A DNA stretch of 17,351 nt. Origin: Hypholoma sublateritium FD-334 SS-4. Its lineage: Eukaryota; Basidiomycota; Agaricomycetes; Agaricales; Strophariaceae. The stretch lies in the NCBI GenBank assembly GCA_000827495.1, contig KN817553.1, positions 323,780 through 341,130 on the forward strand. Direction: 5' to 3'. A program made the translations under genes and the position numbers. The notes under the pieces are model-generated. The model saw only the letters and a list, made by a program, of their open reading frames with translations, was not told the DNA's origin and did no database searches. Positions 1 to 8,939 of this stretch are shown one piece after another (within the stretch, counting starts at the first letter, position 1; every line of letters begins with the position of its first letter).

Positions 1-1745
1 GTGGTATCGAGATGACAAGCTCAAATGGTGCAGTTCGAAACGTATTTCCAATTCTCACAAGCTACGTGGCCGACTATCCTGAACAATGCTTGGTAACTTG
101 CACAAAATACGGAACCTGCGTGAAGTGCAAAGTCAAAGCCTCCGATCTAGCAAATGCTACAGCAGCACCAAAACGAACTCAACTATGGACATCATCTGTT
201 ATTCAAGATGCAAAGGCTGATTCTGGAGGAAACCGAGGCCAGTTTCACAAGTACTGCATGTCATTTGACGTCGCAGGAAGTGTGTATCGACCATTCTGGG
301 AAGGATTCCCTCTTGTTGACATTCATCAAACAATTACCCCAGACGTCCTACACCAGCTATATCAAGGTGTATTCAAGCATCTAGTATCTTGGTGTCAACG
401 TCTTCTGAAAAAAGGCGAGCTAGATCAGCGTATTCGAAGTCTACCACCTGGATACGGCCTGCGTCACTTCAAAAATGGTTTTTCAGCTCTATCACAGGTG
501 TCAGGCCCAGAGCGCAAAAATATGGCTAAGATCATTCTGGGTTGTCTAGTTGGCAGTATTCCACCAGACGCCTCTCAGGCAATAGCAGCTTTGCTTGACT
601 TTATCTATATTGCGCAGTATCCCACTCATGATACAACAACTCTCGGTTATCTCTCTGATACACTTGATCGTTTCCACGAGAATCGAGACTACTTCATCAC
701 GGTTGGCGTACGTGAGCACTTTAATATACCAAAATTCCATTCACTTCTCCACTATATCGACTCTATCAAAGAATTTGGAACAACCGACAACTACAATACA
801 GAAATGTTTGAGCGGCTTCATATTGATTTTGCAAAAAATGGCTGGCGGGCTACCAATCAACGAGACGAATTCCCTCAAATGGTCAAGTGGCTTTCACGTC
901 AGGAAAAAATTTCTAGCTTTGGAAACCGACTCAATTATCATGCCATAACCACAGATTCTTCTTCTTTGCAGAAACCGCTTCGGTCAATTCCAAAATATCC
1001 AAACTTTCCTAATCGAAGACTGGATCTAATTGAAGAGAAGCACAATGCCCCCAATTTTTCCCATTATCTGAAGGGTTTCCTTAACAAATTATCTCCCCAT
1101 CCAATTCCTCCCCGACAGTTAGAAGATACTTCCCTTCCTTTCACGAAGGTTGATGTCTATAACACATTCCGCTTCAATCCAGTCAGCATTCATGAAGATG
1201 AAGAACAGGATGTTGACGCTGTTAAAGCTATGCCCAAATCCCGTTATAATCCACATGGANGATTCGACACTGTCATTGCAATTGTTAACGACAAAGCTGA
1301 ATCAACAGGATTAGCAGGTATTTTTCTGTCGTAAACTTGGTTGGAGGTATATCTCCTAATAAACTATGCAGGCACTAGNATTGGAAGAGTCAGAGTTATA
1401 TTTACTCTGCCAAAGGTCATGGACACTAGGCTTGGACCACAAGAGCTACCTGGATATTGGCCAAAAACCCCGCTAGCATATGTTGAATGGTACACGCCTA
1501 TTCCTCCTGCACCTCTTCGAAGAAATGGTACAATGTATCACATCAAAAAGATCCGGTCGTCTCAAACAAGGCCTCCTGGCGCTATTATACCCATAGGTAA
1601 TATTCGTGAAAGCTGTATGCTTTTCCCTGCCTTTCCACAGGGAAATACACCTGCGGATTGGACAACAGATAATGTTTTGGACAAATGCGATTCCTTTTTG
1701 ATTAATAATTGGCTGAGCAAACGTTCTTATCAATCTGTTTGGTAG
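1..1745 (+). CDS. Plavaka-type DNA transposase, C-terminal part (5' end outside window)
   Basis: This is the C-terminal part of a Plavaka-family transposase, a DNA transposon group of basidiomycetes expected to cut and paste its own element. The frame has no stop back to base 3, so it continues left of the window. Visible hallmarks are the DIHQTITPDVLHQLYQGV block, the TEMFERLHIDFAKNGW block (which probably carries the catalytic Glu), and the tail with WPKTPLAYVEWYT, NVLDKCDSFLINNWLSK and a final W before TAG at 1743-1745. A Cys-rich stretch (CLVTCTKYGTCVKCK) lies near the left edge. One intron, 1318-1371 (54 nt, GTATTT..CAG, branch-like CTAAT), joins exon 1..1317 to 1372..1745 and restores a Gly codon in LAGT-x-IGRVRV. 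The N at 1260 and 1379 each fall in a codon. No premature stop is seen in this part, so it may be recently active. The family assignment is firm; whether the whole element is intact cannot be judged here. Confidence 0.88.
1..1745 (+). mobile_element. Plavaka DNA transposon, 3' portion; terminal repeat not visible
   Basis: The transposase piece defines a Plavaka element whose 5' part lies outside the window. Right after the stop codon at 1745 the sequence changes abruptly to GC-rich, C-skewed DNA. I could not find a terminal inverted repeat or target-site duplication. Either the element's 3' end was lost or replaced, or its non-coding end is very short. The true 3' boundary is therefore unknown. 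Confidence 0.6.
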
Positions 1746-2173
1746 ACGCGTCCTNTGTCCCGCTTCCACCACTGCCACCCTCATCTCCACCCCGCCGATC
1801 CTGCTCTCGCCTGCTCTCGCCTGCCCCCACCGTCCATACCAACATCCCCATGCGACCTACGGAAGAAGACGGCACCACATTCTTACGCCCTGTCCACCCA
1901 CCTCGCTGGCATCTTGAAGATCCCACCGCCCCACAGACCAGACTACAAGCATGCCGCGGATTCGTAGTTCGATCCCGCGCTCTTGTACAGGAACGGCGGG
2001 AGGTGTGCCATTGGGCACCGTTTCTCCCTCATGGGGCCATGCGCGCATCTACCAGAACCCGCACACGGCACATCCTAGCGCCAGCCTCGTCCTCGNCCCG
2101 CACCTCCTCCTCATTGCTGCACACGCTCCCATAGGCAATGTCGATCCACAGCGTCGCACCCCGAAACTGCACA
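1746..2173. other. GC-rich, gene-free stretch between Plavaka stop and NAP1 fragment
   Basis: The stretch is C-rich on the plus strand, with many CCC/CCA/CGC triplets and N at 1755 and 2096. Several frames are open only because the base composition makes stops rare. Their translations are Pro/Ser/Arg-rich and match nothing I recognise. It does not look like the NAP1 N-terminal half that would be expected upstream of the following fragment. Confidence 0.5.
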
Positions 2174-2556
2174 AAGATTCTCTTCGAGTTCAGCAAGAAC
2201 GCCTTCTTCGATAACGAGATCCTCGAGAAGACCTACCTCTACCAAGAAGAGGTCGGCTACTCAGGTGATTTCGTGTACGATCGCGCGCTCGGCACCAAGA
2301 TCAAGTGGAAGGAGGACAAGGACCTGACGAAGGAGTTTGAGATCAAGAAGCAGAGGAACAAGAGTATGTGCATGCTCATGTCTTGCTTNCCTGGATGCCN
2401 GGTTGATTGGCTTTGATAGACACCAACCGCACTCGCCTCGTGCGTAAGGCGCTCCCCACCGACTCCTTCTTCAACTTCTTCTCTCCACCCGAGCCACCCA
2501 CAGACGAGGCTCTGGAGAACGGAGAATTCGAGGATGAGGAGCTCGAGGAGCTCGAG
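2174..2556 (+). pseudogene. NAP1 (nucleosome assembly protein) internal fragment
   Basis: Two adjoining frames encode a piece of the NAP1 core domain, the histone H2A-H2B chaperone fold. The first, 2174-2363, has KILFEFSKN, FFDNEILEKTYLYQEE and VGYSGDFVYDRALGTKI. After a 56-nt intron (2364-2419, GTATGT..TAG) the second, 2420-2556, has NTNRTRLVRKALPTDSFFNFF, a PPEPP stretch, then an acidic run (EDEELEELE). Splicing rebuilds an Asn codon, giving KKQRNKNTNRT as in real NAP1. About 109 residues are well conserved, roughly the second half of the core. There is no recognisable N-terminal half upstream. The acidic run gives way at 2557 to sequence unlike NAP1, losing the expected continuation of the core. 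It is therefore a captured or rearranged fragment with its intron kept, so it was copied as DNA and not as mRNA. It could be a real gene fragment brought here by misassembly; the N bases at 2389 and 2400 inside the intron advise caution. Confidence 0.85.
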
Positions 2557-4570
2557 GCGCTTTCGCTGTCGCACTCCGCAAGCTCAACGGCCACGCTCCT
2601 CGCGTCCCGCGCGCTGCCCGCGCTGCCGCCGCCGACGTCTGGCGAGGAGCTTGCGCAGCTCACGATCCACACCGTGCGTTCTTTTCCTAGGATGTCATTG
2701 GGGTCATTGCTGANTATGATGTAGCAGAGCCGCGTTGCCTCCAAGTCGCCTCATGAGCCCCGCTGCTGCTGCTGCCCGCGCTGCCCAAAACCGCCGCACC
2801 ACGGCCCGCCTGTCCGCGGACATGTCTGTGCCCTTCTCTCCTGACCGCTTGGCACCGCCCCACTTCCCCCACACCCACCCACCCACACCGCTCTTACGCA
2901 CCGCCGTCTATCGATTCTCCCGCCAACAAGAACCGCCACGCATAGCCCCCTTGTCCATTCCTGCTCCGCCACACTCTCTGTCAATGAAGACCTTGCGCAG
3001 GGTCCGTTGCGCTCGCGATTCGGCGCACAATCCGCGTCTCCAACTGTGCGCCGCATGGTTTCGTGAGGCCGCCGCCGCCACCACCACCNTCACCACCAGC
3101 AACAGATTGCCACGGCCTCGGCCAGGCGGTCATCAAGCGCCCGCTGTTGTTGGGATGCTCGGGCATGATGCACCCGNGGGATACACCTGGGCTCCGTATA
3201 TAGCGCCCAAAAACCGCCGCTGCCTCCATCGCCGCCTCCACCAGCAGAGACAGCTCCATCGATGGATGGGGCCCATCCTCTCAGTGCTTCAAGTTCACGC
3301 AAAGGTCGTGTTTNCCCGCCGTGGACGAAGATGCTGCCTCTTCGTCCATCCTCATCGCCACCAGCTCCAAAACCGACGTAATCCAAATTCGGCGCGAGCA
3401 AATGCGAACCTCCTCCCGTACGTGCACCCCTTATTTACCCCTCTTCCTATGACCTCAAGAGCTCACCTCCTGCTTGACAGTAGCAGGCCTATCNCGCGCA
3501 CTCAGCTCCAGTCTGCCCTGACNTCTTCCGTTGTCCCCATGCCAGCCCGTGCTCGCTGCCGCCATCGACGTTGTCATGCGCCCTATGGANGAAGACACCG
3601 CCGCAGTTCTGGACGTCATTGCCGACGGATCTGCAAGCCCCCATCCCCACCAGCTCCATGCCTCCATCCTCATCGCCGCTGTCTCCGACGCCTACGCCTT
3701 CCCTGAAATCGCCACACCCACAGACTGCGCACGATCCCAACTCGCTGTCGCGATCTTGCGGGGAATGAGTGCATAGCGAGGCCACGCATAAACATGCCAG
3801 CGCCTGTACAAGCTTCGATGCTTGTACGGGCGCTTTCTCTGGCTATCCACCCCACAAAACGGCACATGTGCGTCTGCGNGAGCACCACACTCGCCCAGGT
3901 GGATTCTCCCGCGCATCCACCCCATTCTACGTCCTTCTGGCCACACCACGACACATCGCCGCCACTGCTCCTCAGTCCAGACCATATCNACGACCTCGTG
4001 CCCTCTACCGTGAACCTGCCATCTCNGTCTCCNTCTCCGCCTAGCCCATCCCCCACGCCAGTTCTGCGCACACGACAACGTGCATTTGCATGTGCATGTG
4101 CGGCCCCTCTCCCTCCTCTGTCTCTGGCTCCAGGTGGGCTACTTTCTTGCTTCACCTGTCCCTCACTTGCTGATATTCACCAATTGCAGCGAGGGTCTAG
4201 CAGCCCAGCGATCGCCCCATCGCATCTGCGATTCAACGACGTTGGAGCGGCGCGGATAGGCAGGACATGCAGTGTATGCACCTCCTGCTGAAAGTCCTGC
4301 GCGGGCTGCGTTTAGAAGACGTCAGCCCCGTAGGCCTGTCTAGAGCAGACAACCTCGTGTTCAGCTTGACGTGGATGCGTGCCGCTGGTCCCGCCTCGAC
4401 TTTGACACAACACAGCNGCCGGAACGCGCCCTGCTTGACAGGCGCCGCATCTGCTTTGCGAGAACACTGGCACCCCNTCGTCGACTGGGAGGTCCGCTCC
4501 GCCCATCCTGCTGTCGGCGTCGCCTCGCCGCAGCTTGGGCTCTGAGGCTATGAGGGACCACAAGTGCCGG
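2557..4570. other. GC-rich, C-skewed, N-dotted block without recognisable gene
   Basis: Two kilobases of Pro/Ser/Arg-codon-like sequence with 13 single N bases between 2714 and 4477. Long plus-strand frames (for example 2735-3706 and 3794-4291) reflect low stop density; their translations are low-complexity and I recognise none. Two short stretches read like eroded protein: about 3315-3430 (DEDAASSSILIATSSKTDV) and 3552-3776 (VLAAAIDVVMRP, EDTAAVLDVIADGSAS). They are not in one continuous frame. I see no RNA gene or transposon terminus. The block probably came from one or more GC-rich genes, now scrambled. Confidence 0.5.
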
Positions 4571-4669
4571 AATCCTTTGCAAATTGGTATATACATTTAT
4601 ATAAGAGTCTCGGGCGGCACTACAGAGCGCTGGGAGTAACGTAGAGTATTTAACTAATAGAAGTCCTTT

Positions 4670-4680
4670 TATATATATAT
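4670..4680. repeat. AT microsatellite at the GC-rich/AT-rich transition
   Basis: A short TA-repeat run just upstream of the hairpin and the doubtful ORF. It marks the AT-rich side of the composition change at about 4570. Confidence 0.5.
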
Positions 4681-4684
4681 CTAC

Positions 4685-5221
4685 ATGAACAATTTAATAG
4701 AGGGATACAAAGACTTGGAAAGCATTCGAGGGTGCTTCCAAGTCAACCCCAGAGCATTGTGTACTTCTTATAAAGTATATTTAAAAATAATGCGCCATGG
4801 GAAGCAACGCAGAGATATTAATACTGCCCCATACATGCTTGGGCTACTTTTAGAAGGCGGGAATTTACCGAAGCGCCCTGGGAAAAAAAGTGATTTTCCT
4901 GATGTAGCACTTGTTGTGAATTCACAACAGGTCCGATTCACATTCAAATTTGACGACCCGTGCTGGACAAAGAACGTAGTCACAAGAGTAAGTTCCCAAG
5001 GAGGCGGGAAGATCAAAAGTCGGTCAGAAGTTGAACACGTCGGAGTCTGTCGGAGTCCGGACCACGGATCAGAATTATTCGGCCGCACATACTTGGCAAC
5101 ATTTGATGGAGTTGTAATGGAGTTCTCTCTCTCAGGCTGGCTCATTGGAAAGGCATCCGAGTCGCATGCCCCGGAAATTTTTTTGAACATCACGATTTCG
5201 AAGTGGTGGATATACATGTAG
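4685..5221 (+). CDS. Doubtful ORF, 178 codons, unknown
   Basis: ATG at 4685 to TAG at 5219-5221. I recognise no domain. The protein has mixed composition with no obvious signal peptide or membrane span. The opposite strand carries a 149-codon ORF over almost the same bases (5217 to 4768), so at most one can be real and possibly neither. A hairpin (4712-4744) and a perfect 18-bp palindrome (4912-4929) lie inside it, and a diverged copy of the palindrome sits at 15933-15958 in non-coding DNA. This favours repeat-derived sequence over a gene. There is an AT-rich run and TATATAT at 4670-4680 just upstream. Confidence 0.2.
   Translation: MNNLIEGYKDLESIRGCFQVNPRALCTSYKVYLKIMRHGKQRRDINTAPYMLGLLLEGGNLPKRPGKKSDFPDVALVVNSQQVRFTFKFDDPCWTKNVVTRVSSQGGGKIKSRSEVEHVGVCRSPDHGSELFGRTYLATFDGVVMEFSLSGWLIGKASESHAPEIFLNITISKWWIYM
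4712..4744. repeat. Perfect-arm hairpin (12-13 bp stem, 8-nt loop)
   Basis: Arms GACTTGGAAAGCA (4712-4724) and TGCTTCCAAGTC (4733-4744) pair along their whole length except one bulged A, around the loop TTCGAGGG. It lies at the AT-rich start of the segment that follows the GC-rich block. It may be a transposon-end hairpin or chance; its function is unknown. Confidence 0.6.
4909..4932. repeat. Palindromic element copy 1
   Basis: The core TGTTGTGAATTCACAACA (4912-4929) is a perfect 18-bp palindrome. The symmetry extends to 4909-4932 with one non-pairing position. A 28-nt stretch here (4908-4935) matches 15933-15960 at 24 positions, so the two are copies of one element. Confidence 0.7.
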
Positions 5222-5281
5222 CACTATGTAGCAATGATGAACAAGATGTCTGAAAGTTTTGCGGTTTAAGTAAGAAGACCG

Positions 5282-5740
5282 TCATTCACAGAGGAAGATG
5301 CCTTTTTGGTGATACTCTTCACCCGATGCATGAACATGGAACTGGCCTTCGTTAAGTGCTCTGAAATGACAAGATGACATTGGCATGGCGCGTAGGAAAC
5401 TGGCTACCTGTTCCCTTGCCATATCGTAGAATGCTTCTGAATTTGAGGCAGAGGACGTGTCAGAGATGAACGGATCGTTGTCGATGGTCTCCGTTCTAAC
5501 AAGATTTTGGTTTTTGGCCTAAGATGTCTTTTCAGTAATTTGGATGGCGATAGAATCCTTGGTTACTTGCCTTGAGCAGGATCTTCCCCTTCAGCTCTTC
5601 GGGGATTGGTAAAGTATTAATTTTTCCCATACCTTCTGCCACGAGAGGATCTCCAAACATCTCGATCGTAATTGCGGCGATTAGACCTTGCTGTAGTAGG
5701 GCGCGACGATCATTTGCATCGCTTGTACTGCTGCCCGGAC
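5282..5740 (-). pseudogene. PI-specific phospholipase C, X-domain end plus linker (fragment)
   Basis: On the minus strand from about 5740 the frame reads LLQQGLIAAITIEMFGDPLV and then LPIPEELKGKILLK, the well-known end of the PI-PLC X catalytic domain (usual form LPSPEELKGKILLK). At 5571 the frame meets a GC-AG intron, 5570-5519 (52 nt, AAG/GCAAGT..TAG). Splicing gives ILLK-AKNQNL followed by an acidic Ser-rich linker and an open frame to TGA at 5284-5282. In the family this enzyme cleaves PIP2 at the plasma membrane. The first half of the X domain with its catalytic His residues is not found upstream. The Y and C2 domains that should follow are not found downstream either; the frame ends after 79 codons. 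So this is a gene remnant. If the intron is not used, the frame stops at 5534-5532. The 5' limit of the homology is uncertain. Confidence 0.72.
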
Positions 5741-5759
5741 ATGCGTCGTGCAGCTTCAA

Positions 5760-6130
5760 GCAATGTGACATCTGACAGTCTCCTGAGGTCAACCTGAGAT
5801 TCGAAAAAAAAAATGTTAGAGGCCACAGTCGGTCACAAGGTAGATTATATGGTACATACTGACCATGGACCATATCCTTCACCTTGTCACGGTACTCAGG
5901 TTGTGATGCACCTATTCAGCTGTTAACAGTCTAGACGATTCATCAAAATAATAAGTGATATCATTCAAGCGCTGCTCGTCAAATTCTTCACGGTGGTAAT
6001 AACAATTACAGTGACAAGGGGTATATTGAGAACACTCGAGGAAAGCTACCCAAGAGGCAGGGATAAACCCTCCAGATCTGCACCCATAAATACGTTCGAC
6101 GCATACACTTATAAAAGGGGCAGAAGTATT
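5760..6130 (-). other. Exon-like remnants between PLC fragment and 337-aa gene
   Basis: Two protein-like stretches lie on the minus strand and I could not join them into a gene. One is at about 6130-5912, containing CHCNCYYHREEFDEQRLND and ending at TAG. The other is at about 5905-5730, with EYRDKVKDMVHG, then a possible intron (GTATGT near 5858 to CAG near 5806), then VDLRRLSDVTLLEAARRMSG in one frame. The second frame conflicts with the PLC frame that follows. They may be upstream exons of the PLC remnant or of another decayed gene. I do not recognise them. Confidence 0.3.
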
Positions 6131-6171
6131 AATGGCCTGTAGCTGTATATGTAGATCAAAACTCACAAATT

Positions 6172-7291
6172 TCAGGGTAAGAAAAATAGGAACAGACGAT
6201 GTTCCATCAGACAAGCAGGGTCAACAAGGAATTGGGAGGCTGCATTAGTGGAGTTGTCCTTGTCTTCCAGATATTCCTCAACATGCGACCGGAGGAAACG
6301 ATGTTTCTCTGAAAAGGATTCTCCACGGGCAGGCGAAAATTTGGAGCGGTAGTGTTGTAAAGTGTCAAATTGTATGCCAAAGTGATTCTGCCTGTCGGCT
6401 TCATGCATGTGCTGAATTTCTCGCTCAATGCGTCCAATGATAGAGGCATCTTCGTCGTGCAGACATATTTTCTGTGCTAGGTCAGCAAGAAGATCGCCGA
6501 TGGCGACAAGATTGATCGACTGCCTTAGCAAAAGGGCGCTCCTGATGTCACTGGCTTCACAGAAGTACTCAGTCACGATGGGCTGGGGAAATTGAGCAAA
6601 GGGGTTGATGAGGCCGAGGTCCTATGCGCTTCAAGGTCAATACATATGTATATTAAAAATATTCCAGCCGACCTTACAGTGATTTCGATATGGTCTTCTT
6701 CGCTTGAACTTGAACTTGAACTTGAACTTGGAAGTACCTGTACTCCACTACCCTTGATATCCATACCGCGAAAACATGATTCTGCTTGGAGACGCTCTAA
6801 TCTGGAAAGCATGCCTTGATAGGCTATCAGACTATCGTCGCCGAGTGCCATTACTTCAGCGGAGATTTTGGACACATGTGCAGCCAGAGATAACAGAGGG
6901 TGGTCGGGGATCCAAGAACCAGTGGATTCAACTGATTCAACCTCAGAATTCTCAGATAATGGGATTGAGGGAGTATGAGTTGCAAAGGATGGTGCGCGTT
7001 CCCTGACTGAAACCTCTACGGAAGCTTCGGTGGAAGCCGTAGTATGGAGTGATGTGGGGGGAACGACAGGAACAACCGGCAGGTCGGTGAGATCTACACG
7101 GTGGCGAATGAGGGCAGCCCAGCGGTAAGAGAATATTCCTCACCCGTAGGAACCGTCTCACGGGCATCTACCGACTCGTCCAACCACACTGGTAAGGGGT
7201 CCTCAATCCAGGCCCCAGGCATATGTCGAGATTCGCTGAGTTCATCAGTAGGCTGTACTAGTAGGGCAGCGTCGGACGATGGAGATTGCAT
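6172..7291 (-). CDS. Uncharacterised 337-aa protein, three exons, poly-Ser and helical C-terminal half
   Basis: Exons 7291-7144, 7093-6678 and 6621-6172. The 50-nt (GTGAGG..TAG) and 56-nt (GTAAGG..TAG) introns keep one frame to TGA. The first intron is needed because frames change at 7144; splicing makes ETVPTDLTDLPVV. Residues 1-130 are acidic, Pro/Ser/Thr-rich and probably disordered. About 135-160 (LSLAAHVSKISAEVMALG, YQGMLSRLERLQAE) looks helical. Nine serines at 172-180 come from an AGTTCA hexamer repeat. Residues 189-337 look largely alpha-helical with charged heptad-like runs (IIGRIEREIQHMHEADRQ) and end at LMEHRLFLFFLP. I do not know a function. The start at 7291 is chosen over an in-frame ATG at 7327 because a CTAAG acceptor-like site lies between them; the gene might also begin in an upstream exon. 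It lies 368 nt downstream of the Cys/His gene on the same strand. That gene could be its partner or even its 5' part, and I cannot exclude one longer gene. Confidence 0.6.
6704..6731. repeat. CTTGAA hexamer microsatellite (coding poly-Ser)
   Basis: About four and a half tandem copies of CTTGAA on the plus strand. On the minus strand they read AGT TCA and encode the serine run of the 337-aa protein. A hexamer unit keeps the frame when copy number changes. Confidence 0.8.
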
Positions 7292-7658
7292 GTCACGGAC
7301 AAATCTTAGTAGAAGAGCGCAAGCCACGGTGGTCTGGGTCGGACGTGAGTCACGGTAAGGCTCCTCCGACTCAGTCCGCGAATTGTCCGCGAACTAACTT
7401 TAGAAACCATCATGATTTTCAAACTGTTGTCCTTGAACCACTGTTAGTATGCATTTATAAGTATGCCACAGACTCGCAGCCTTGAATAAGCCGCCATATT
7501 AAGTAGTATACTTATGACAAATGAAATAGTAGTAGTTATAAACACCTCGATACCTGTATGTTATGAGGCTCATTGAACAAGATTAAATAATTGGCATGGT
7601 TTGGCCATGAATTCAGAATCATTAATGACAAATGCTATACTACACATCTCTATTTTAA

Positions 7659-8446
7659 TCATAGCAGTTGTAGGATGGGAAATGGTTGGGCTTTAACTCT
7701 GAAGCCATCTCTTCCGGCAGCATATCCAGTCTCGAACTTCGTGCCTAGTAGCCTGAGATTGAGACAGGTATAATCCTCAAAATCCGTATCCTCATGATGA
7801 TCACGCGATACCCTCTGAGTCATATACCGACCGCATTGCTTACAGGTGTAGAAGATCGATCTGAAGACGTCCTCTGAGACGCCGGCAGCATGGTCACTGT
7901 TGTGTGCATCAAGTAGCCACATGAATTGGGCCCTGTTCTGCAAAACACCGTTCAGAGTGTTTCCAAGTTCAAGTCCAGTTCCTGTGTTTTTCCATTTACG
8001 ATCAGATATCTACTTCTCCGCGACTCAAAGTGACACTAACCGGTTATTGGGCAGACGTGATATGGGATAGTTCTTGCAGTCATCAGCTGAAAGCAGGATT
8101 GACACTTGGAAAACAGCTTCCAAAAGTCCACTTCAGCTAAGCCTCGTGCAGGGAGCATGTCCAGACTATATAGCTGCGAGAAGGGTGTGGTGCAGTCATT
8201 GGAAGGATCAAATAAGGGGGCCATCCCCAAGTCAATGGCGTGGGCTGCACACATATCAGAGCGGTTAGCAGGGTAATGACTCAATGTGATAAGATAGCTT
8301 ACCAGGCGGGACGTTCTTTCCCCAAAGGGTATGATATACTTGAAAAGGCTCTACCTCAAGTTCAGAAACTATAAAACAAACGAAATAGAATTGATTAGTT
8401 GAAGGTGCCGGAGGTGAGAAGTATGTCATATTTCAATACGTGCCAT
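7659..8446 (-). CDS. Uncharacterised 199-aa protein with two C-x2-C-x11-H modules, four exons
   Basis: Exons 8446-8440, 8368-8303, 8244-8041 and 7981-7659, with introns of 71, 58 and 59 nt, all GT-AG. The summed exons are exactly 200 codons with no internal stop. Two matching modules are visible. Module 1 is F-W-K-L-F-x2-C72-x2-C75-x3-MT-x-R-x5-H87-x-C89. Module 2 is F-x2-I-F-x2-C139-x2-C142-x3-MT-x-R-x5-H154-H155. The Cys and His spacing is identical, so this is an internal duplication, and probably a metal-binding (zinc) unit; the second lacks the last Cys. Module 1 is preceded by a QLYSLDMLPARGL segment. I recall similar single-module proteins in agaric genomes but no established function. 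The 7-nt first exon (ATG GCA C) is the weak point: it supplies the correct phase and a start codon, and the introns after it are strong. The alternative is that exons further upstream (8937-8505) supply the N-terminus. Confidence 0.6.
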
Positions 8447-8504
8447 TAGTCGTTACATAGTTCTTGTTAGATCTTGCTGGCTGTTTTCTGGGTATTCCAG
8501 GCGT

Positions 8505-8937
8505 TCATGAGCCCGCGTTGCTCCGGATGTCTAAAGTCGGGGACATTGGGGAGCGACGCAGCATAAACTGGTCGTCTCTGCGTTTTATCACACGAGGTTT
8601 CGGAAGACGGGCTAATTGTAGAGGGGAGGAATCTATGGTAACAAGCTCTGTGTCTTGGATATTGGAACAGGTGACATCTCCCTGTAGTAGTGGGGTCATA
8701 GTTGCTTCCGGTAAGGGTGCTTTTGCGGTGGAAGTCGTCCAGAACGATAATTGCAACATCTCGGAATAGAGGGCTAATACTAACTTTATATGAAGAACCC
8801 TGTCACTACCCGTATACCGCCCCTGTCGAGGCCGTTGTTAACAGCACTGCAATGAACCTTCCAGTGGGGGGCATGGAAACAAGCACAGAAAACACTAGTG
8901 GTGTTTCGGAATCCGCTATAGGTATAGGTTCGGTCAT
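8505..8937 (-). other. Possible two-exon N-terminal piece upstream of the Cys/His gene
   Basis: ATG at 8937 opens a 40-codon frame (MTEPIPIADSETPLVFSVLV..) to 8818. There a GTATAC donor and a CGAG acceptor (intron 8817-8760, 58 nt) lead in phase to a second frame, 8759-8505, ending at TGA. A TATAAA (around 8790) also lies before the ATG at 8759, so that could instead be a start. Neither frame joins in phase to the next exons at 8446/8368 without a shift. It is either the broken 5' end of the Cys/His gene or a separate small gene. I do not recognise the protein. Confidence 0.3.
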
Positions 8938-8939
8938 GC

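Noticed and set aside
1341..1745. Separate small gene following the transposase
   Set aside because: The 54-nt intron joins it in phase to the upstream frame and its sequence is the normal Plavaka C-terminus.
2735..3706. Long plus-strand open frame of 323 codons in the GC-rich block
   Set aside because: It is Pro/Arg/His-rich low-complexity translation with seven ambiguous codons and no motif; open only because stops are rare in C-rich DNA.
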